A DNA stretch of 64,000 nucleotides from JBBRVW01 sp963784645 (lineage in GTDB: Bacteria > Actinomycetota > Actinomycetes > JACCUZ01), in NCBI GenBank assembly GCA_963784645.1, contig CAWARY010000015.1, positions 620,001 to 684,000 on the forward strand. Direction: 5' to 3'. The translations under genes and the position numbers were made by a program. Numbering within the stretch: position 1 is the stretch's first letter; the number at the start of each line of letters is the position of its first letter. This document shows positions 53,505 to 62,900 of this stretch, piece after piece. Below the pieces are notes generated by a model. It was not told the origin of the DNA, did no database searches, and saw only the letters and a program-made list of their open reading frames with translations.

Positions 53505-53511
53505 GGGTGAC

Positions 53512-53517
53512 AGGGTA
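53512..53517 (-). promoter_or_regulatory. Putative -10 element of a leaderless glmS transcript
   Basis: TACCCT on the glmS strand fits TANNNT and is 7 bases before the ATG, so transcription would begin at or next to the start codon. No convincing -35 is visible. Confidence 0.4.
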
Positions 53518-53523
53518 TCGGCC

Positions 53524-54510
53524 GTGAGGCAGCCTTCCCCGCGTACATCGGGCGACAGCACCGGTCCCCAGGGCCAGGCGCTGTCGCCCTACGTCAAGAT
53601 CGAGCGCGCGCGCTGGAGCGCGCTGCGCGACACCACTCCGCTCACGCTGGACGACGCCGACCTGGCCCGGCTGCGGGGCCTCGGCGACACGATCGACCTT
53701 GCCGAGGTGGAGGAGGTCTACCTCCCGCTCTCCCGGCTGCTGAACCTGCAGGTGACCGCCGCCCAGGAGCGGCACCTCGCCACCTCGACCTTCCTGGGCG
53801 AGAAGTCGGCCCGGGTGCCCTTCGTGGTGGGCGTGGCGGGCAGCGTGGCGGTCGGGAAGAGCACGACGTCGCGCGTGTTGTGCGAGCTGCTGGCGCGCTG
53901 GCCGCACCACCCCCGCGTGTCGCTCGTGACCACCGACGGCTTCCTGCTGCCCAACGCGGAGCTCGCGCGGCGCGGCATCCTGCACCGCAAGGGCTTCCCG
54001 GAGTCCTACGACCAGCGGGGGCTGCTGCGGTTCCTCGCGGCCGTGAAGTCCGGCGAGCCCGAGGTGACGGCGCCGCTCTACTCACACCTGGTCTACGACG
54101 TCGTGCCCGGGGAGCAGGTGGTGGTGGAGCGGCCGGACATCGTCGTGGTCGAGGGACTCAACGTCCTGCAGCCGCCCCGCCCCCGGGCCGACGGCCGCAG
54201 CCGGATGAGCGTCTCGGACTACTTCGACTTCTCGGTGTACGTCGACGCCGCCACCGTCGACGTCCGGCGCTGGTACGTCGAGCGGTTCCTGCGGCTGCGC
54301 CGGACCGCCTTCGCCGACCCCGCGTCGTACTTCAACCGCTACGCCGAGCTCTCCGACGACGCGGCCCGCGAGACCGCCCTGTCGATCTGGGCCGAGGTGA
54401 ACGAGCCGAACCTCGAGCAGAACATCCTGCCGACCCGCGGACGGGCCACCCTGGTGCTGGAGAAAGGCCCCGACCACGCGGTCCGCCGGGTCCGTCTCCG
54501 CAAGCTCTGA
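53524..54510 (+). CDS. coaA: Type I pantothenate kinase
   Basis: 328 residues. It phosphorylates pantothenate, the first committed step of CoA synthesis. P-loop GVAGSVAVGKSTTSR (about residues 101-115), Mg site and substrate region TTDGFLLPN, and the YFDFSVYVDA and QNILPTRGRA segments define type I CoaA. I chose the GTG at 53524 (VRQPSPRTSG); an ATG at 53503 overlapping the glmS start is less likely. It is divergent from glmS. The 3' region (54511-54861) carries two palindromic elements. Confidence 0.95.
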   Translation: MRQPSPRTSGDSTGPQGQALSPYVKIERARWSALRDTTPLTLDDADLARLRGLGDTIDLAEVEEVYLPLSRLLNLQVTAAQERHLATSTFLGEKSARVPFVVGVAGSVAVGKSTTSRVLCELLARWPHHPRVSLVTTDGFLLPNAELARRGILHRKGFPESYDQRGLLRFLAAVKSGEPEVTAPLYSHLVYDVVPGEQVVVERPDIVVVEGLNVLQPPRPRADGRSRMSVSDYFDFSVYVDAATVDVRRWYVERFLRLRRTAFADPASYFNRYAELSDDAARETALSIWAEVNEPNLEQNILPTRGRATLVLEKGPDHAVRRVRLRKL

Positions 54511-54533
54511 GCCGTCCGCAGGTGGTGCGAGCC

Positions 54534-54584
54534 GAGTGGCCTCGCTGTGCGGTCGGCAAGCAGCCGCCGAGCCGGGCCACTTCG
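54534..54584. repeat. 51-bp palindromic element, copy 2
   Basis: Begins GAGTGGCCTCGCTG and ends GAGCCGGGCCACTTCG, with pairing continued outside by GAGCC/GGCTC. The interior GCGGTCGGCAAGCAGC closely matches copy 3. Confidence 0.72.
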
Positions 54585-54698
54585 GCTCGTGTGCTGCCGC
54601 TCCTCGGCGTTGGGGTGGCCGTCAGGGCAGCCTGGACGGACGTCGCCAGGTAGGCGGTCCTCGTCGTGCGCGGCTGTCCCTCGTGCGTGGTGAGAGCC

Positions 54699-54749
54699 AA
54701 GTGGCCCCGCGACGCGGTCGGAAAGAAGCTGCCGACCGGGGCCACTTCG
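54699..54749. repeat. 51-bp palindromic element, copy 3
   Basis: Begins AAGTGGCCCCGCGAC and ends ACCGGGGCCACTTCG; an inner stem GGTCGG/CCGACC extends the hairpin. About 80% identical to copy 2 over 51 bases by eye. Confidence 0.75.
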
Positions 54750-54861
54750 CTCGTTCGGTCCGGTAGCGGGCGGCGCCGCGGCTGCACCCTCCTCCCAGGC
54801 CGCTGTTGCCCTGACCTCCGTCAGGACGGCGGGTCAGGCGGGCGACGAGACGGGGGTCGGC

Positions 54862-56208
54862 CTACAGCGCGAGGTGGGTGCGGACGACGTCCGCCAGCCG
54901 CTCGGCGACGGTGTCGGCCTGGGCCTTGTCGGGCGCCTCGACCATGACCCGGACCACCGCCTCGGTGCCGCTGGGGCGCAGCAGCACGCGGCCGGTCCCG
55001 CCGAGCTCCGCCTCGGCGTCGGCGACCGCCTGCTGGAGCGGTGCGCAGGCGTCGACACCGGTGCGGTCGACGCCGCGGACGTTGAGCAGGACCTGGGGCA
55101 GCCGGTCCATGACCGCAGCCAGCTCGTCCAACGGCTTGCCGGTGGCGGCCACCCGCGCGAGCAGGTGCAGCGCCGTGAGGGTGCCGTCACCCGTGGTGGC
55201 GTGGTCGGAGAAGATCACGTGACCGGACTGCTCGCCGCCCAGGCCGAAGCCGCCGGCCTTCATGGCCTCCAGGACGTAGCGGTCGCCGACCGCGGTCTCG
55301 ACGACGGCGACCCCCTCGCGGGCCATCGCCAGCCTGAAGCCCAGGTTGGACATGACCGTGACGACCGCGGTGTCGTGCGGCAGCCCGCCGGACTCGCGAA
55401 GCGCCAGTGCGAGCACGGCGAGGATCTGGTCGCCGTCGACGACCCGGCCGGCGGCGTCGACGGCCAGGCAGCGGTCTGCGTCGCCGTCGAGCGCGACGCC
55501 GGCGTGCGCGCCGTGGGCGAGGACCGCCTCACGCAGCCGGTCGAGGTGGGTCGAGCCGTAGCCGTCGTTGATGTTGAGCCCGTCGGGCTGGTCGCCGATG
55601 GCGACGACCTCGGCGCCGGCCCGCCGCAGCACCTCGGGGGCGACGAGGTGGGCCGCGCCGTGGGCCGCGTCGACGACGACGGTCAGGCCGTCGAGCCGGT
55701 GCGGCAGGGTCGCGAGCAGGTGCTCGACGTAGCGCTCGCCCGCCGTGCCGTCCTGCCGGACCCTGCCGACGGCGGCGCCGGTCGGGCGCTCCCAGTCCTC
55801 GCGCAGCCGGGCTTCGATGGCGTTCTCGAGGTGGTCGGCCAGCTTGTGGCCGCCGCGGGCGAGGAACTTCAGACCGTTGTCGGGCATCGGGTTGTGACTC
55901 GCCGAGATGACCGCGCCCAGGTCGGCGCCGAGGTCGGCCGTGAGGAACGCCACGGCCGGGGTCGGGAGGACCCCGACGTCGAGGACGTCGACGCCGGCAC
56001 TCGCCAGCCCGGCGATGACGGCCGCCGACAGGAACTCGCCGGACGCGCGGGGATCCCGTCCGACGACCGCTGTCGGACGGTGGCCCTCGAAGGCGCCGAC
56101 CTCACCGAGGACGTGCGCGGCCGCGACCGACAGGTCGAGGGCCAGCTCCGCGGTGAGGTCCCGGTTGGCCAGGCCGCGCACGCCGTCGGTGCCGAAGATG
56201 CGTCCCAC
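54862..56208 (-). CDS. glmM: Phosphoglucosamine mutase
   Basis: 448 residues, the second enzyme of UDP-GlcNAc synthesis, acting after GlmS. It begins GRIFGTDGVRGLAN; the phosphoserine loop is VISASHNPMPDNG (about residue 100); the Mg-binding loop is ALDGDADRCLAVD (D-x-D-x-D); the C-terminal phosphate-binding LRPSGTEAVVRVM is intact. It is directly downstream of rpsI (17 bases), the usual actinobacterial order rplM-rpsI-glmM. Start: ATG at 56208. Confidence 0.96.
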   Translation of the reverse strand: MGRIFGTDGVRGLANRDLTAELALDLSVAAAHVLGEVGAFEGHRPTAVVGRDPRASGEFLSAAVIAGLASAGVDVLDVGVLPTPAVAFLTADLGADLGAVISASHNPMPDNGLKFLARGGHKLADHLENAIEARLREDWERPTGAAVGRVRQDGTAGERYVEHLLATLPHRLDGLTVVVDAAHGAAHLVAPEVLRRAGAEVVAIGDQPDGLNINDGYGSTHLDRLREAVLAHGAHAGVALDGDADRCLAVDAAGRVVDGDQILAVLALALRESGGLPHDTAVVTVMSNLGFRLAMAREGVAVVETAVGDRYVLEAMKAGGFGLGGEQSGHVIFSDHATTGDGTLTALHLLARVAATGKPLDELAAVMDRLPQVLLNVRGVDRTGVDACAPLQQAVADAEAELGGTGRVLLRPSGTEAVVRVMVEAPDKAQADTVAERLADVVRTHLAL

Positions 56209-56225
56209 GCGGGTGCGCGCGCCGA

Positions 56226-56723
56226 TCAGCGCTTGCTGTACTGCGGCGCCTTGCGAGCCTTCTTCAGACCGTACTTCTTGCGCTCCTTGACCCGGGGGTC
56301 ACGGGTGAGGAAACCGGCCTTCTTGAGCAACGGGCGGTTCCCCTCCTCGTCGATCTCGTTGAGGGCGCGGGCGATGGCCAGGCGCAGGGCGCCGGCCTGG
56401 CCGGAGCTGCCGCCGCCGTGGATACGAGCGACGACGTCGAAGCGCTCCTCGGCACCCAGGGTCACGAACGGGTCGTTGACCAGCTGCTGGTGCACCTTGT
56501 TCGGGAAGTAGACGTCGAGCGCCTTGCCGTTGACGACCCAGTGGCCGCTGCCCGGCACGAGTCGCACCCGGGCGATGGCCTGCTTGCGACGGCCGGTGGC
56601 TGCGGCGGGGGCGGTGATGATCTCACGCGGGGTCGCGGTGGTGAACGACTCCGTCGACGACTCCGTCGTGAAGCTCTCGGGCGCCGACTCGGTGACCTCG
56701 TCGGTGGTGGCGGTCTCGGACAC
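56226..56723 (-). CDS. rpsI: 30S ribosomal protein S9
   Basis: 165 residues. The S9 core begins near residue 43 (GRRKQAIARVRLVPGSGHW) and ends with the tRNA-contacting basic tail KKYGLKKARKAPQYSKR. Residues 1-40 form an extra, acidic, Ser/Thr/Glu-rich extension with ESFTT repeated twice; actinobacterial S9 proteins often carry such a tail. It lies 50 bases after rplM, co-transcribed. Start: ATG at 56723. Confidence 0.96.
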   Translation of the reverse strand: MSETATTDEVTESAPESFTTESSTESFTTATPREIITAPAAATGRRKQAIARVRLVPGSGHWVVNGKALDVYFPNKVHQQLVNDPFVTLGAEERFDVVARIHGGGSSGQAGALRLAIARALNEIDEEGNRPLLKKAGFLTRDPRVKERKKYGLKKARKAPQYSKR

Positions 56724-56773
56724 GGTGTCTCTCAGCTTCTTCTCTGTCGATGTCTCGGAAAGGTCCGGCGCGG

Positions 56774-57217
56774 TTACTGCGCGACCTGGGTGATCTCGAA
56801 CGGGGTCGGCGACTGCGCCTGGTGCGGGTGCTCCGGGCCGGCGTAGACCTTGAGCTTGCTCATCATCGCCCGGCCCAGGGTGTTGTGCGGGAGCATCCCC
56901 TTGACGGCCTTCTCGATCGCCCGCTCCGGGTGCTTCTCGAGCAGCACGCGGTACGGCATCGAGGACAGGCCGCCCGGGTAGCCGGAGTGGCGGTAGGCGA
57001 GCTTGGACTCACGCTTGTTGCCGGTCAGCGCGATCTTCTCGGCGTTGACGACGATGACGAAGTCACCGGTGTCGACGTGGGGGGCGTAGATCGGCTTGTG
57101 CTTGCCCCGCAGCAGGGTCGCCGTCTGGGTGGCGAGCCGGCCGAGGACGACGTCGGTCGCGTCGATGACGTGCCACTGACGCTGGACGTCGCCGGGCTTG
57201 GGGCTGTACGTACGCAC
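56774..57217 (-). CDS. rplM: 50S ribosomal protein L13
   Basis: 147 residues, full length. It begins with the GTG-coded MRTYSPKPGDVQRQWHVIDA; the family motif is GRLATQTATLLRGKHKPIY; the tail KVYAGPEHPHQAQ is typical. L13 is an early-assembling 23S rRNA binder. First gene of rplM-rpsI, transcribed from a clear housekeeping promoter at 57303-57332 with an intervening leader hairpin. Confidence 0.96.
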   Translation of the reverse strand: MRTYSPKPGDVQRQWHVIDATDVVLGRLATQTATLLRGKHKPIYAPHVDTGDFVIVVNAEKIALTGNKRESKLAYRHSGYPGGLSSMPYRVLLEKHPERAIEKAVKGMLPHNTLGRAMMSKLKVYAGPEHPHQAQSPTPFEITQVAQ

Positions 57218-57266
57218 GCTGAGGCCTTCTCGTTGTCGGTCGGTGCCGCGGATGCGGTGGATGCTC

Positions 57267-57291
57267 GTGCCCGCACCCGACGGGTGGGCAC
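57267..57291 (-). promoter_or_regulatory. Stem-loop at the 5' end of the rplM leader
   Basis: On the gene strand GTGCCC-A-CCC and GGGT-GC-GGGCAC pair around a short GTC loop, occupying 57291-57267, a few bases after the predicted start near 57296. The leader is about 78 bases long. It is a candidate autoregulatory element for ribosomal protein synthesis, or a simple 5' stabiliser. Confidence 0.45.
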
Positions 57292-57302
57292 AACGACCTC
57301 GC

Positions 57303-57332
57303 AGACTACCGTCCGCCTCGGGAACCGGTCAA
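57303..57332 (-). promoter_or_regulatory. Housekeeping-type promoter of rplM-rpsI
   Basis: -35 TTGACC (57332-57327) and -10 TAGTCT (57308-57303) with an 18-base spacer. The only strong match in the 145-base intergenic region. Confidence 0.72.
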
Positions 57333-57362
57333 AACCGTGCCGGCACCCGCCTCGGGAGCGGC

Positions 57363-59864
57363 TCAGGGCACCCGGACGGCGACCACCCCGGCGCCCAGCG
57401 CGTGCAGGTCGCGGACCAGGTCCCTGGTGACCGGGTTCCGGTCGGCGCTGCCGAACCCGGCCACCCGCAGCCGGGTGCCGGCCGCCGCCGTGGACCGCGT
57501 CACGCTCAGGCCGTAGGACGTCAGCAGAGCGGCGGTGCGGTCGGCGAGGGCCGGGCGCACCGTCACGAGGAGGTCGCCGCCGAGGTCGGCCACCTGCCCC
57601 GCGGCGGCAGCAGCCGCGCTGCGGGCCGCCGGGGCCGCCGCCACCGAGGAGGCGGGGTCGGCGCCGAGGACGGCGTTGCGCAGGAGCTTCTGGGTGCCGT
57701 CGGTGAACGCCCGGAAGTTGGGGTCCGAGGCGAAGAGCACGACCCGGCCGCGGGAGTACCGCTCGTCGGTGACCGCGGCGGAGCCGACCAGCTCGTCCTC
57801 ACCGACGGCGAAGCCGGACAGCGCGAAGGTCGGCTGCTGGTACGACACCGCGACCGCCGCGGGGTCGGCGGCATGCAGCACCGGGTCGTACTCCACGAAG
57901 TTCCACACCGTGCTGCCGACGCCGGCGCCGAGCGGTCCGGCGGCGACCGAGGCGCGCACCAGCGAGCCCGGGATGTCGGACGTGGGCGATGCGACCGTGA
58001 CGCCGGTGAGGCCGATCCGCGCAGCGAGCGCGGCACCACCGCTGACGGCGACGAGGCGGCCGCCCCCGGCGAGCCAGCTGCGCAGCGTGGCGACACCCTT
58101 CTTGCCCAGCGCCTTCTCACCGGCCGCGGCGTCACCGTCCGGGACGACCAGCACGTCGGAGGCTGCCAGCGCGCCGGTGGCGATCTCGCCGGCGGTCACG
58201 TCGTCGTGCGGGAGACGCCAGCGCTTGTCCATCAGCCAGCGCAGCCAGCCGCCGGACTCGATCGCGTCGGTGCCCGTCGACATCTGCCACACCGCGACCG
58301 CGGGTGCACCGGCCGGCAACGGCTCGGCGGCGGGCGCCGGCAGCGCCGGCACCGGCGTGCTCTGCGGCGAGAGGACGGCGCCCGAGCGGCCGCCGGCGAC
58401 GTTGAACAGCAGCGGCTGGCTCCACGCCGTCACGTCGTAGAAGTACGGGAACGGCACGTAGGTATCCTCGTTCAGCATGGCCTGCACCCAGTGCTTCTGG
58501 GCCTGCGCCATCGGGATCCAGTAGCTGCCGACCGGGAGCGTCGTCGACGACGGGGATCCGGCGTACGGCGTGTAGTCCGGCACGGTCAGCGGCGCCGTCA
58601 GCTGCCGGACCTGGACGTCCATCCGCTGCAGCCGCCGGACCAGCGCCTGCACCTCTGCCGTCTTCGCCGGGTCGTCGTCGCGCAGGAAGTAGTGCCGCAC
58701 CGTGAGCGCAGGTACCGGGTCCTGAACCGTGTTCTCGGGCTGGACCACCTCGTTCGGCTCGAGCTCGCCGGCCTGACCCTGGCGCAACGCCTCGCGCGAG
58801 GACGCGGCCAGCCCCTGGAGGATCGACGCCTTGTGCGTCGCTGCCGTCGACAGCGAGGTCCAGATCGCGACGTACTGCTCGCGGACCCGCTTCTGGACGC
58901 CGTCGTAGCCGCTCTTCTCGAACGTCATGCCGGCACCGAGGAACCCGGCCGTGGGAACGGTGTCGCCGTAGCCCATGTAGAAGAGGTCGTAGACCGCGTA
59001 GTTGAAGTAGGGGATGTGCTGACGGTCGAACTCCTGCTGCATGGCCGGGCCGTAGAGCCCGTTGATCCAGGAGACCGACTCGTCGGTGATCTCGTGGTAG
59101 ATCGGGTCGGCGTTCGGTGGGAAGAAGTAGTCCTTGCTGCCCATCTCGTGCGCGTCGATGAAGAGAACCGGCGGGTACTGGCGCAGCGCCTCGAGCTTGC
59201 CGTCCGTCTCCGGCTGGGTGCGGGCGAACCAGTCGCGGTTCATGTCGAAGCCGTACGCGTTGCGCCTGGTGTCGAGCTCGCGGCCGTCAGGGTTCTGGGT
59301 CGGCAGGATGGCCACGACGGCGTTGTCCCGGATGGTGGCCGCGGCGCAGTCGGTTCGGGCGGCCAGCTCGTACAGCACCCGGAGCGATGCGTCGGTGCCG
59401 CTCTCCTCGCCGCCGTGGACGTTGCCCGCGACCCACAGGATCTCCGGGGCGGAGGCCGCGGTCGCCGCCGCCTGGGCGGGTGTCGTGGCCGGGTCGCGCA
59501 GCGTCCGCGCCGCCGCCGTCGCCGCGGCGACCCGGGCGGGTGTGCCGACGACCGCGTAGCGCAGCGCCCGGCCCTGCTGCGAGGTCGCGAGGACCGAGCC
59601 GGCGACCACCGGGCTCGCGGCGTCGACGGCGTGCAGGTAGCGGTCCGACTCCGCGGTCGTCACCTCGCGCTTGCCCAGCTCGAACCCGAGCACCGACGTG
59701 GCCGTCGGGACCGCGGGGTCGTAGACCGCCGGTGTGGTGAACGGGTCGCACGTCGCGGCGGCCGCGCCACCACCACCCACGGTGGTGAGCAACGGCAGGG
59801 CCAGGGCGACGACGGCACCCGCCGCCAGAGCGGGTCGGACGGGTCGGACGGGTCGTGCTCGCAC
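57363..59864 (-). CDS. Secreted M14 zinc carboxypeptidase-like protein
   Basis: 833 residues. Signal peptide: basic start, then ALAAGVVALALPLLTTVGGG to an AAAATC region near residue 37. The catalytic M14 domain covers about 50-370: zinc motif GNVHGGEESGTD (H-x-x-E), second His in FIDAHEMGSKD, substrate Arg in DMNRDW, catalytic Glu in MTFEKSGYDG. The C-terminal 450 residues form several beta-rich domains, one of them flavodoxin/glutaminase-like (VLVVPDGDA). The large size matches actinobacterial secreted M14 peptidases. The GTG at 59864 has GAGGGG upstream. Cytoplasmic substrates are excluded by the signal. Confidence 0.87.
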   Translation of the reverse strand: MRARPVRPVRPALAAGAVVALALPLLTTVGGGGAAAATCDPFTTPAVYDPAVPTATSVLGFELGKREVTTAESDRYLHAVDAASPVVAGSVLATSQQGRALRYAVVGTPARVAAATAAARTLRDPATTPAQAAATAASAPEILWVAGNVHGGEESGTDASLRVLYELAARTDCAAATIRDNAVVAILPTQNPDGRELDTRRNAYGFDMNRDWFARTQPETDGKLEALRQYPPVLFIDAHEMGSKDYFFPPNADPIYHEITDESVSWINGLYGPAMQQEFDRQHIPYFNYAVYDLFYMGYGDTVPTAGFLGAGMTFEKSGYDGVQKRVREQYVAIWTSLSTAATHKASILQGLAASSREALRQGQAGELEPNEVVQPENTVQDPVPALTVRHYFLRDDDPAKTAEVQALVRRLQRMDVQVRQLTAPLTVPDYTPYAGSPSSTTLPVGSYWIPMAQAQKHWVQAMLNEDTYVPFPYFYDVTAWSQPLLFNVAGGRSGAVLSPQSTPVPALPAPAAEPLPAGAPAVAVWQMSTGTDAIESGGWLRWLMDKRWRLPHDDVTAGEIATGALAASDVLVVPDGDAAAGEKALGKKGVATLRSWLAGGGRLVAVSGGAALAARIGLTGVTVASPTSDIPGSLVRASVAAGPLGAGVGSTVWNFVEYDPVLHAADPAAVAVSYQQPTFALSGFAVGEDELVGSAAVTDERYSRGRVVLFASDPNFRAFTDGTQKLLRNAVLGADPASSVAAAPAARSAAAAAAGQVADLGGDLLVTVRPALADRTAALLTSYGLSVTRSTAAAGTRLRVAGFGSADRNPVTRDLVRDLHALGAGVVAVRVP

Positions 59865-59958
59865 GGCGGCACCCCTCACCAGGACCGGAAGATCCCGGCA
59901 TCCGACCACCGGTCCCCCACCCGCGTCAACGGGTGAGGAACCGGACGGCCGGACGGTC

Positions 59959-62900
59959 CTACCCCGTCGCAGGCGGTGGCGCGCTCACCACGGAGATGGT
60001 GTGGCTGCCGGCGTCGTAGGTGAACCGGGTCGCGTCACCCGCGGCCACCGTGAAGCTCGTGGGCGTCCCGACCAGCGCGCCGTCGACAGCCGGTTGCACG
60101 GAGTAGCTGCCGGCCGGCACCTCGGTGGTCCACAGGCTGTAGACGCCGTCGTCGTCCGGGTCCTGCAGCCAGCCACGAAGGCAGTCGACGCTGTCGTCGG
60201 CCGGACAACCCATCTCGGACTGGAAGGTCCCGGTCGCGACGACGATGTCGTCCAGCACGTCGTTGGTCGCCCAGTGCGTCCGGTGGTCGTAGTAGAACGT
60301 GACCGGGCCGGTCGTCGCCGTCGTCTGGTAGCCGATGTCCGCGCCGCCGGGCACGGACTTGGCGCCGTAGTTCTCGTCCCACGACCTGTTGATCGCGGCC
60401 TTGAACGCCCAGTCGCCGGCCGGCAGCGTGTAGGTCCGGCTCCAGATGTCGTCGTCGGCGCCGCGGTTCAGCTGCACCGCGTCGCACGCCGGGTCCCAGT
60501 CACCCGCGTTGGTCGGGTCGTCGGTCGGGCTGTCCGGGCAGCCCATCTCGGACCCGTGCCGGCCCGGCACCGAGACCGCGGCGGGCTGCGGCACGGCGGA
60601 GACCGGCGCGGTGACCTCGGGGGCGTTGCCCACGACCGCCCAGGACGTCGCGACGCCGAGGTCACCGTCGTGGTCGCGGACCACCACGCGGTACTCGACC
60701 AGCGAGCCCTTCGGCATGCCACGGACGTCCTGGTAGACACGGTACGGCGCGTTGTCGTCGGTACCGAGCCGGCGCCAGCCCCCCGTGCCGACCGGGCGCC
60801 AGAGGACTGTGACCTGCTGCAGGTCGTTCTGCGGGACGTCGACGGTGACCGGCGTCCGCTCCTCGACGACCGCTCCCGGCTGCGGCAGGACGATCGTGGG
60901 CGTCGGCGACACCGAGTCCGCGCCGAGTGCGTGCACCGCACGGTAGACGGCGACCGACCGCGCCGGGACGTGGACCGTCACCTCCCCACCGGCGTTCGAC
61001 CGCAGCGCACCGCCGTTGCCGGGTGGCGTGGGCCACAGCTTCGTGAACACCATTCGCGGCGAGTACGTGGCGAAGGTCGCGGTCTTGGCGGTGTCGGCGC
61101 TGTTGGCCGCCACCACGTACTCCACGTTCTTGCCGGCCGACATCCGGCTGAAGGCGAAGATGCCGGGCCCCGTGTCGGCGTATCTCGTCACCTGCGCACC
61201 GTCCGCCAGCGCCGGGTTGGCCGCCCGGAGCGCGGCGAGTCGTGCGATGCGCCGGTACAGCGGGTGTTTGGTGTCGAAGTTTGCCTGCGCAGTCGTGGCC
61301 TTGGTGCCGATCAGGTCGTTGTCGTTGTAGGACGCCACCCGCGACGCGAACATGTCCTCGCGTGCGTCCTGGTCGCCTCCGTCCCCGGTGAAGCCCTGCT
61401 CGTCGCCGTAGTAGACGACGGGCTGGCCCCGCGTGACGTACATGAGGCTGTGGGCGAACAGGTCGCGGTCGAGCAGCTCCGGACCAGTGTTGCCGGCGTC
61501 GCGGAGGAACTTGCCGATCCGGCCCATGTCGTGGTTGCCGAGGAAGGTCGGCAGCGAGTAGGCGTTCGAGTCGGCATCCGTGTAGAGGTCGTCCTGCGCG
61601 AAGAACTTCGCCAGCGTCGCTGCCGAGGACGACGACTTGCCCTCCTCGCCCTTCGCGAAGCCGGACACGTTGGCCTGGAAGCCGAAGTCCACCGTCGCCT
61701 GCAGCCTGCCCTCGGTCGTGTACTGCGACATGAAGGCCGGGTTGGCGTCGAAGACCTCGCCGAACATGAAGAAGTCGTCGTTCCCGAGCGAGGCGGCGTA
61801 GCCCTGCAGGGCCGGGCCGAAGCGCTGCCAGAACTGCATGTTCACATGCTTCACGGTGTCGATCCGGAAGCCGTCGACCCCGGCGTCCTGGACCCACTTC
61901 TTGTAGATGTCGATCATTCCGTTCACGACCTGGGGACGCTCGGTCCAGAGGTCGTCGAGCGCCGCGCGGTCGCCGCCGGGGAAGTCGCCGTACTCGCTGT
62001 TCTCACCGGTGAACGACGAGGTGCCACGGTTGTGGTACATCGTCGGGTCGTTGAGCCAGGCAGGCACCTTCAGGGTCTTGTCCGCCTCGCTGCGGAACGT
62101 CGGCACGTACGGGAACGACGTCGCGGCGTCGATGGTCGGGAAGGTGTCGCCGCTCGCGTAGTCGCGGTCGTCGAAGGCGACACCCGTCGCGTCGGTGTAC
62201 GGCCGGTCGGCCTTGGACACGTAGGGGATCGACTGGTTGCCGGCCGGCCCGGTGTACTCGTCGGCCGGGTAGTCGAGGACGTCGGCGGTGTGGTTGGTGA
62301 TGATGTCGAAGAACACCTTGATGCCGCGCTTGTGCGCCTTGCCGATGAGCTCCTTGAGATCGGCGTTGGTGCCCAGATGCGGGTCGATCTGGGTGAAGTC
62401 GGTGATCCAGTAGCCGTGGTAGCCGGCCGACTCCGCCCCCGGAGTCCCCTGCACCGGCTTGTTCTTGAACGACGGCGTCATCCAGATCGCGGTCGTCCCG
62501 AGGTCCTCGATGTAGTCGAGCCGCTTGATCAGACCGCGCAGGTCACCGCCGTGGTAGAACGCCTTGTCCGTCGGGTCGTAGCCCGTCGACAGCCGGCCGC
62601 CCGTCAGGCCGCCCTTGTCGTTGGCTGTGGAGCCGTTCTCGAAGCGGTCCGCCATCACGAAGTAGAAGCGCTCCTTCGTGAGGTCCGTGCGGAGGCTCGA
62701 CGCGGCGCGGGCCCGGTCCGCCGGGCCGAGGGGAGCCGGGTCGTCCGCCGGGGCGACCTGCACCGCGTGCGTCGCGTGGTCGTAGGTGAACAGGAGCTTC
62801 GCCGCCGCCTGCAGCGGGAGCGGGATGTTGCCGCCCGCGTCGTACGTCCCGGACGAGTCGCCGTAGTTCTCGTCCCACGAGCCGTCCAACCGGACCTTGA

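Larger units (their letters stand above)
54511..54861. other. Intergenic region with two 51-bp palindromic elements
   Basis: Between the convergent stops of coaA and glmM. No gene can be supported. It contains two clearly related hairpin elements (54534-54584 and 54699-54749), which may terminate either gene. The remaining bases look like ordinary high-GC spacer. Confidence 0.6.
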
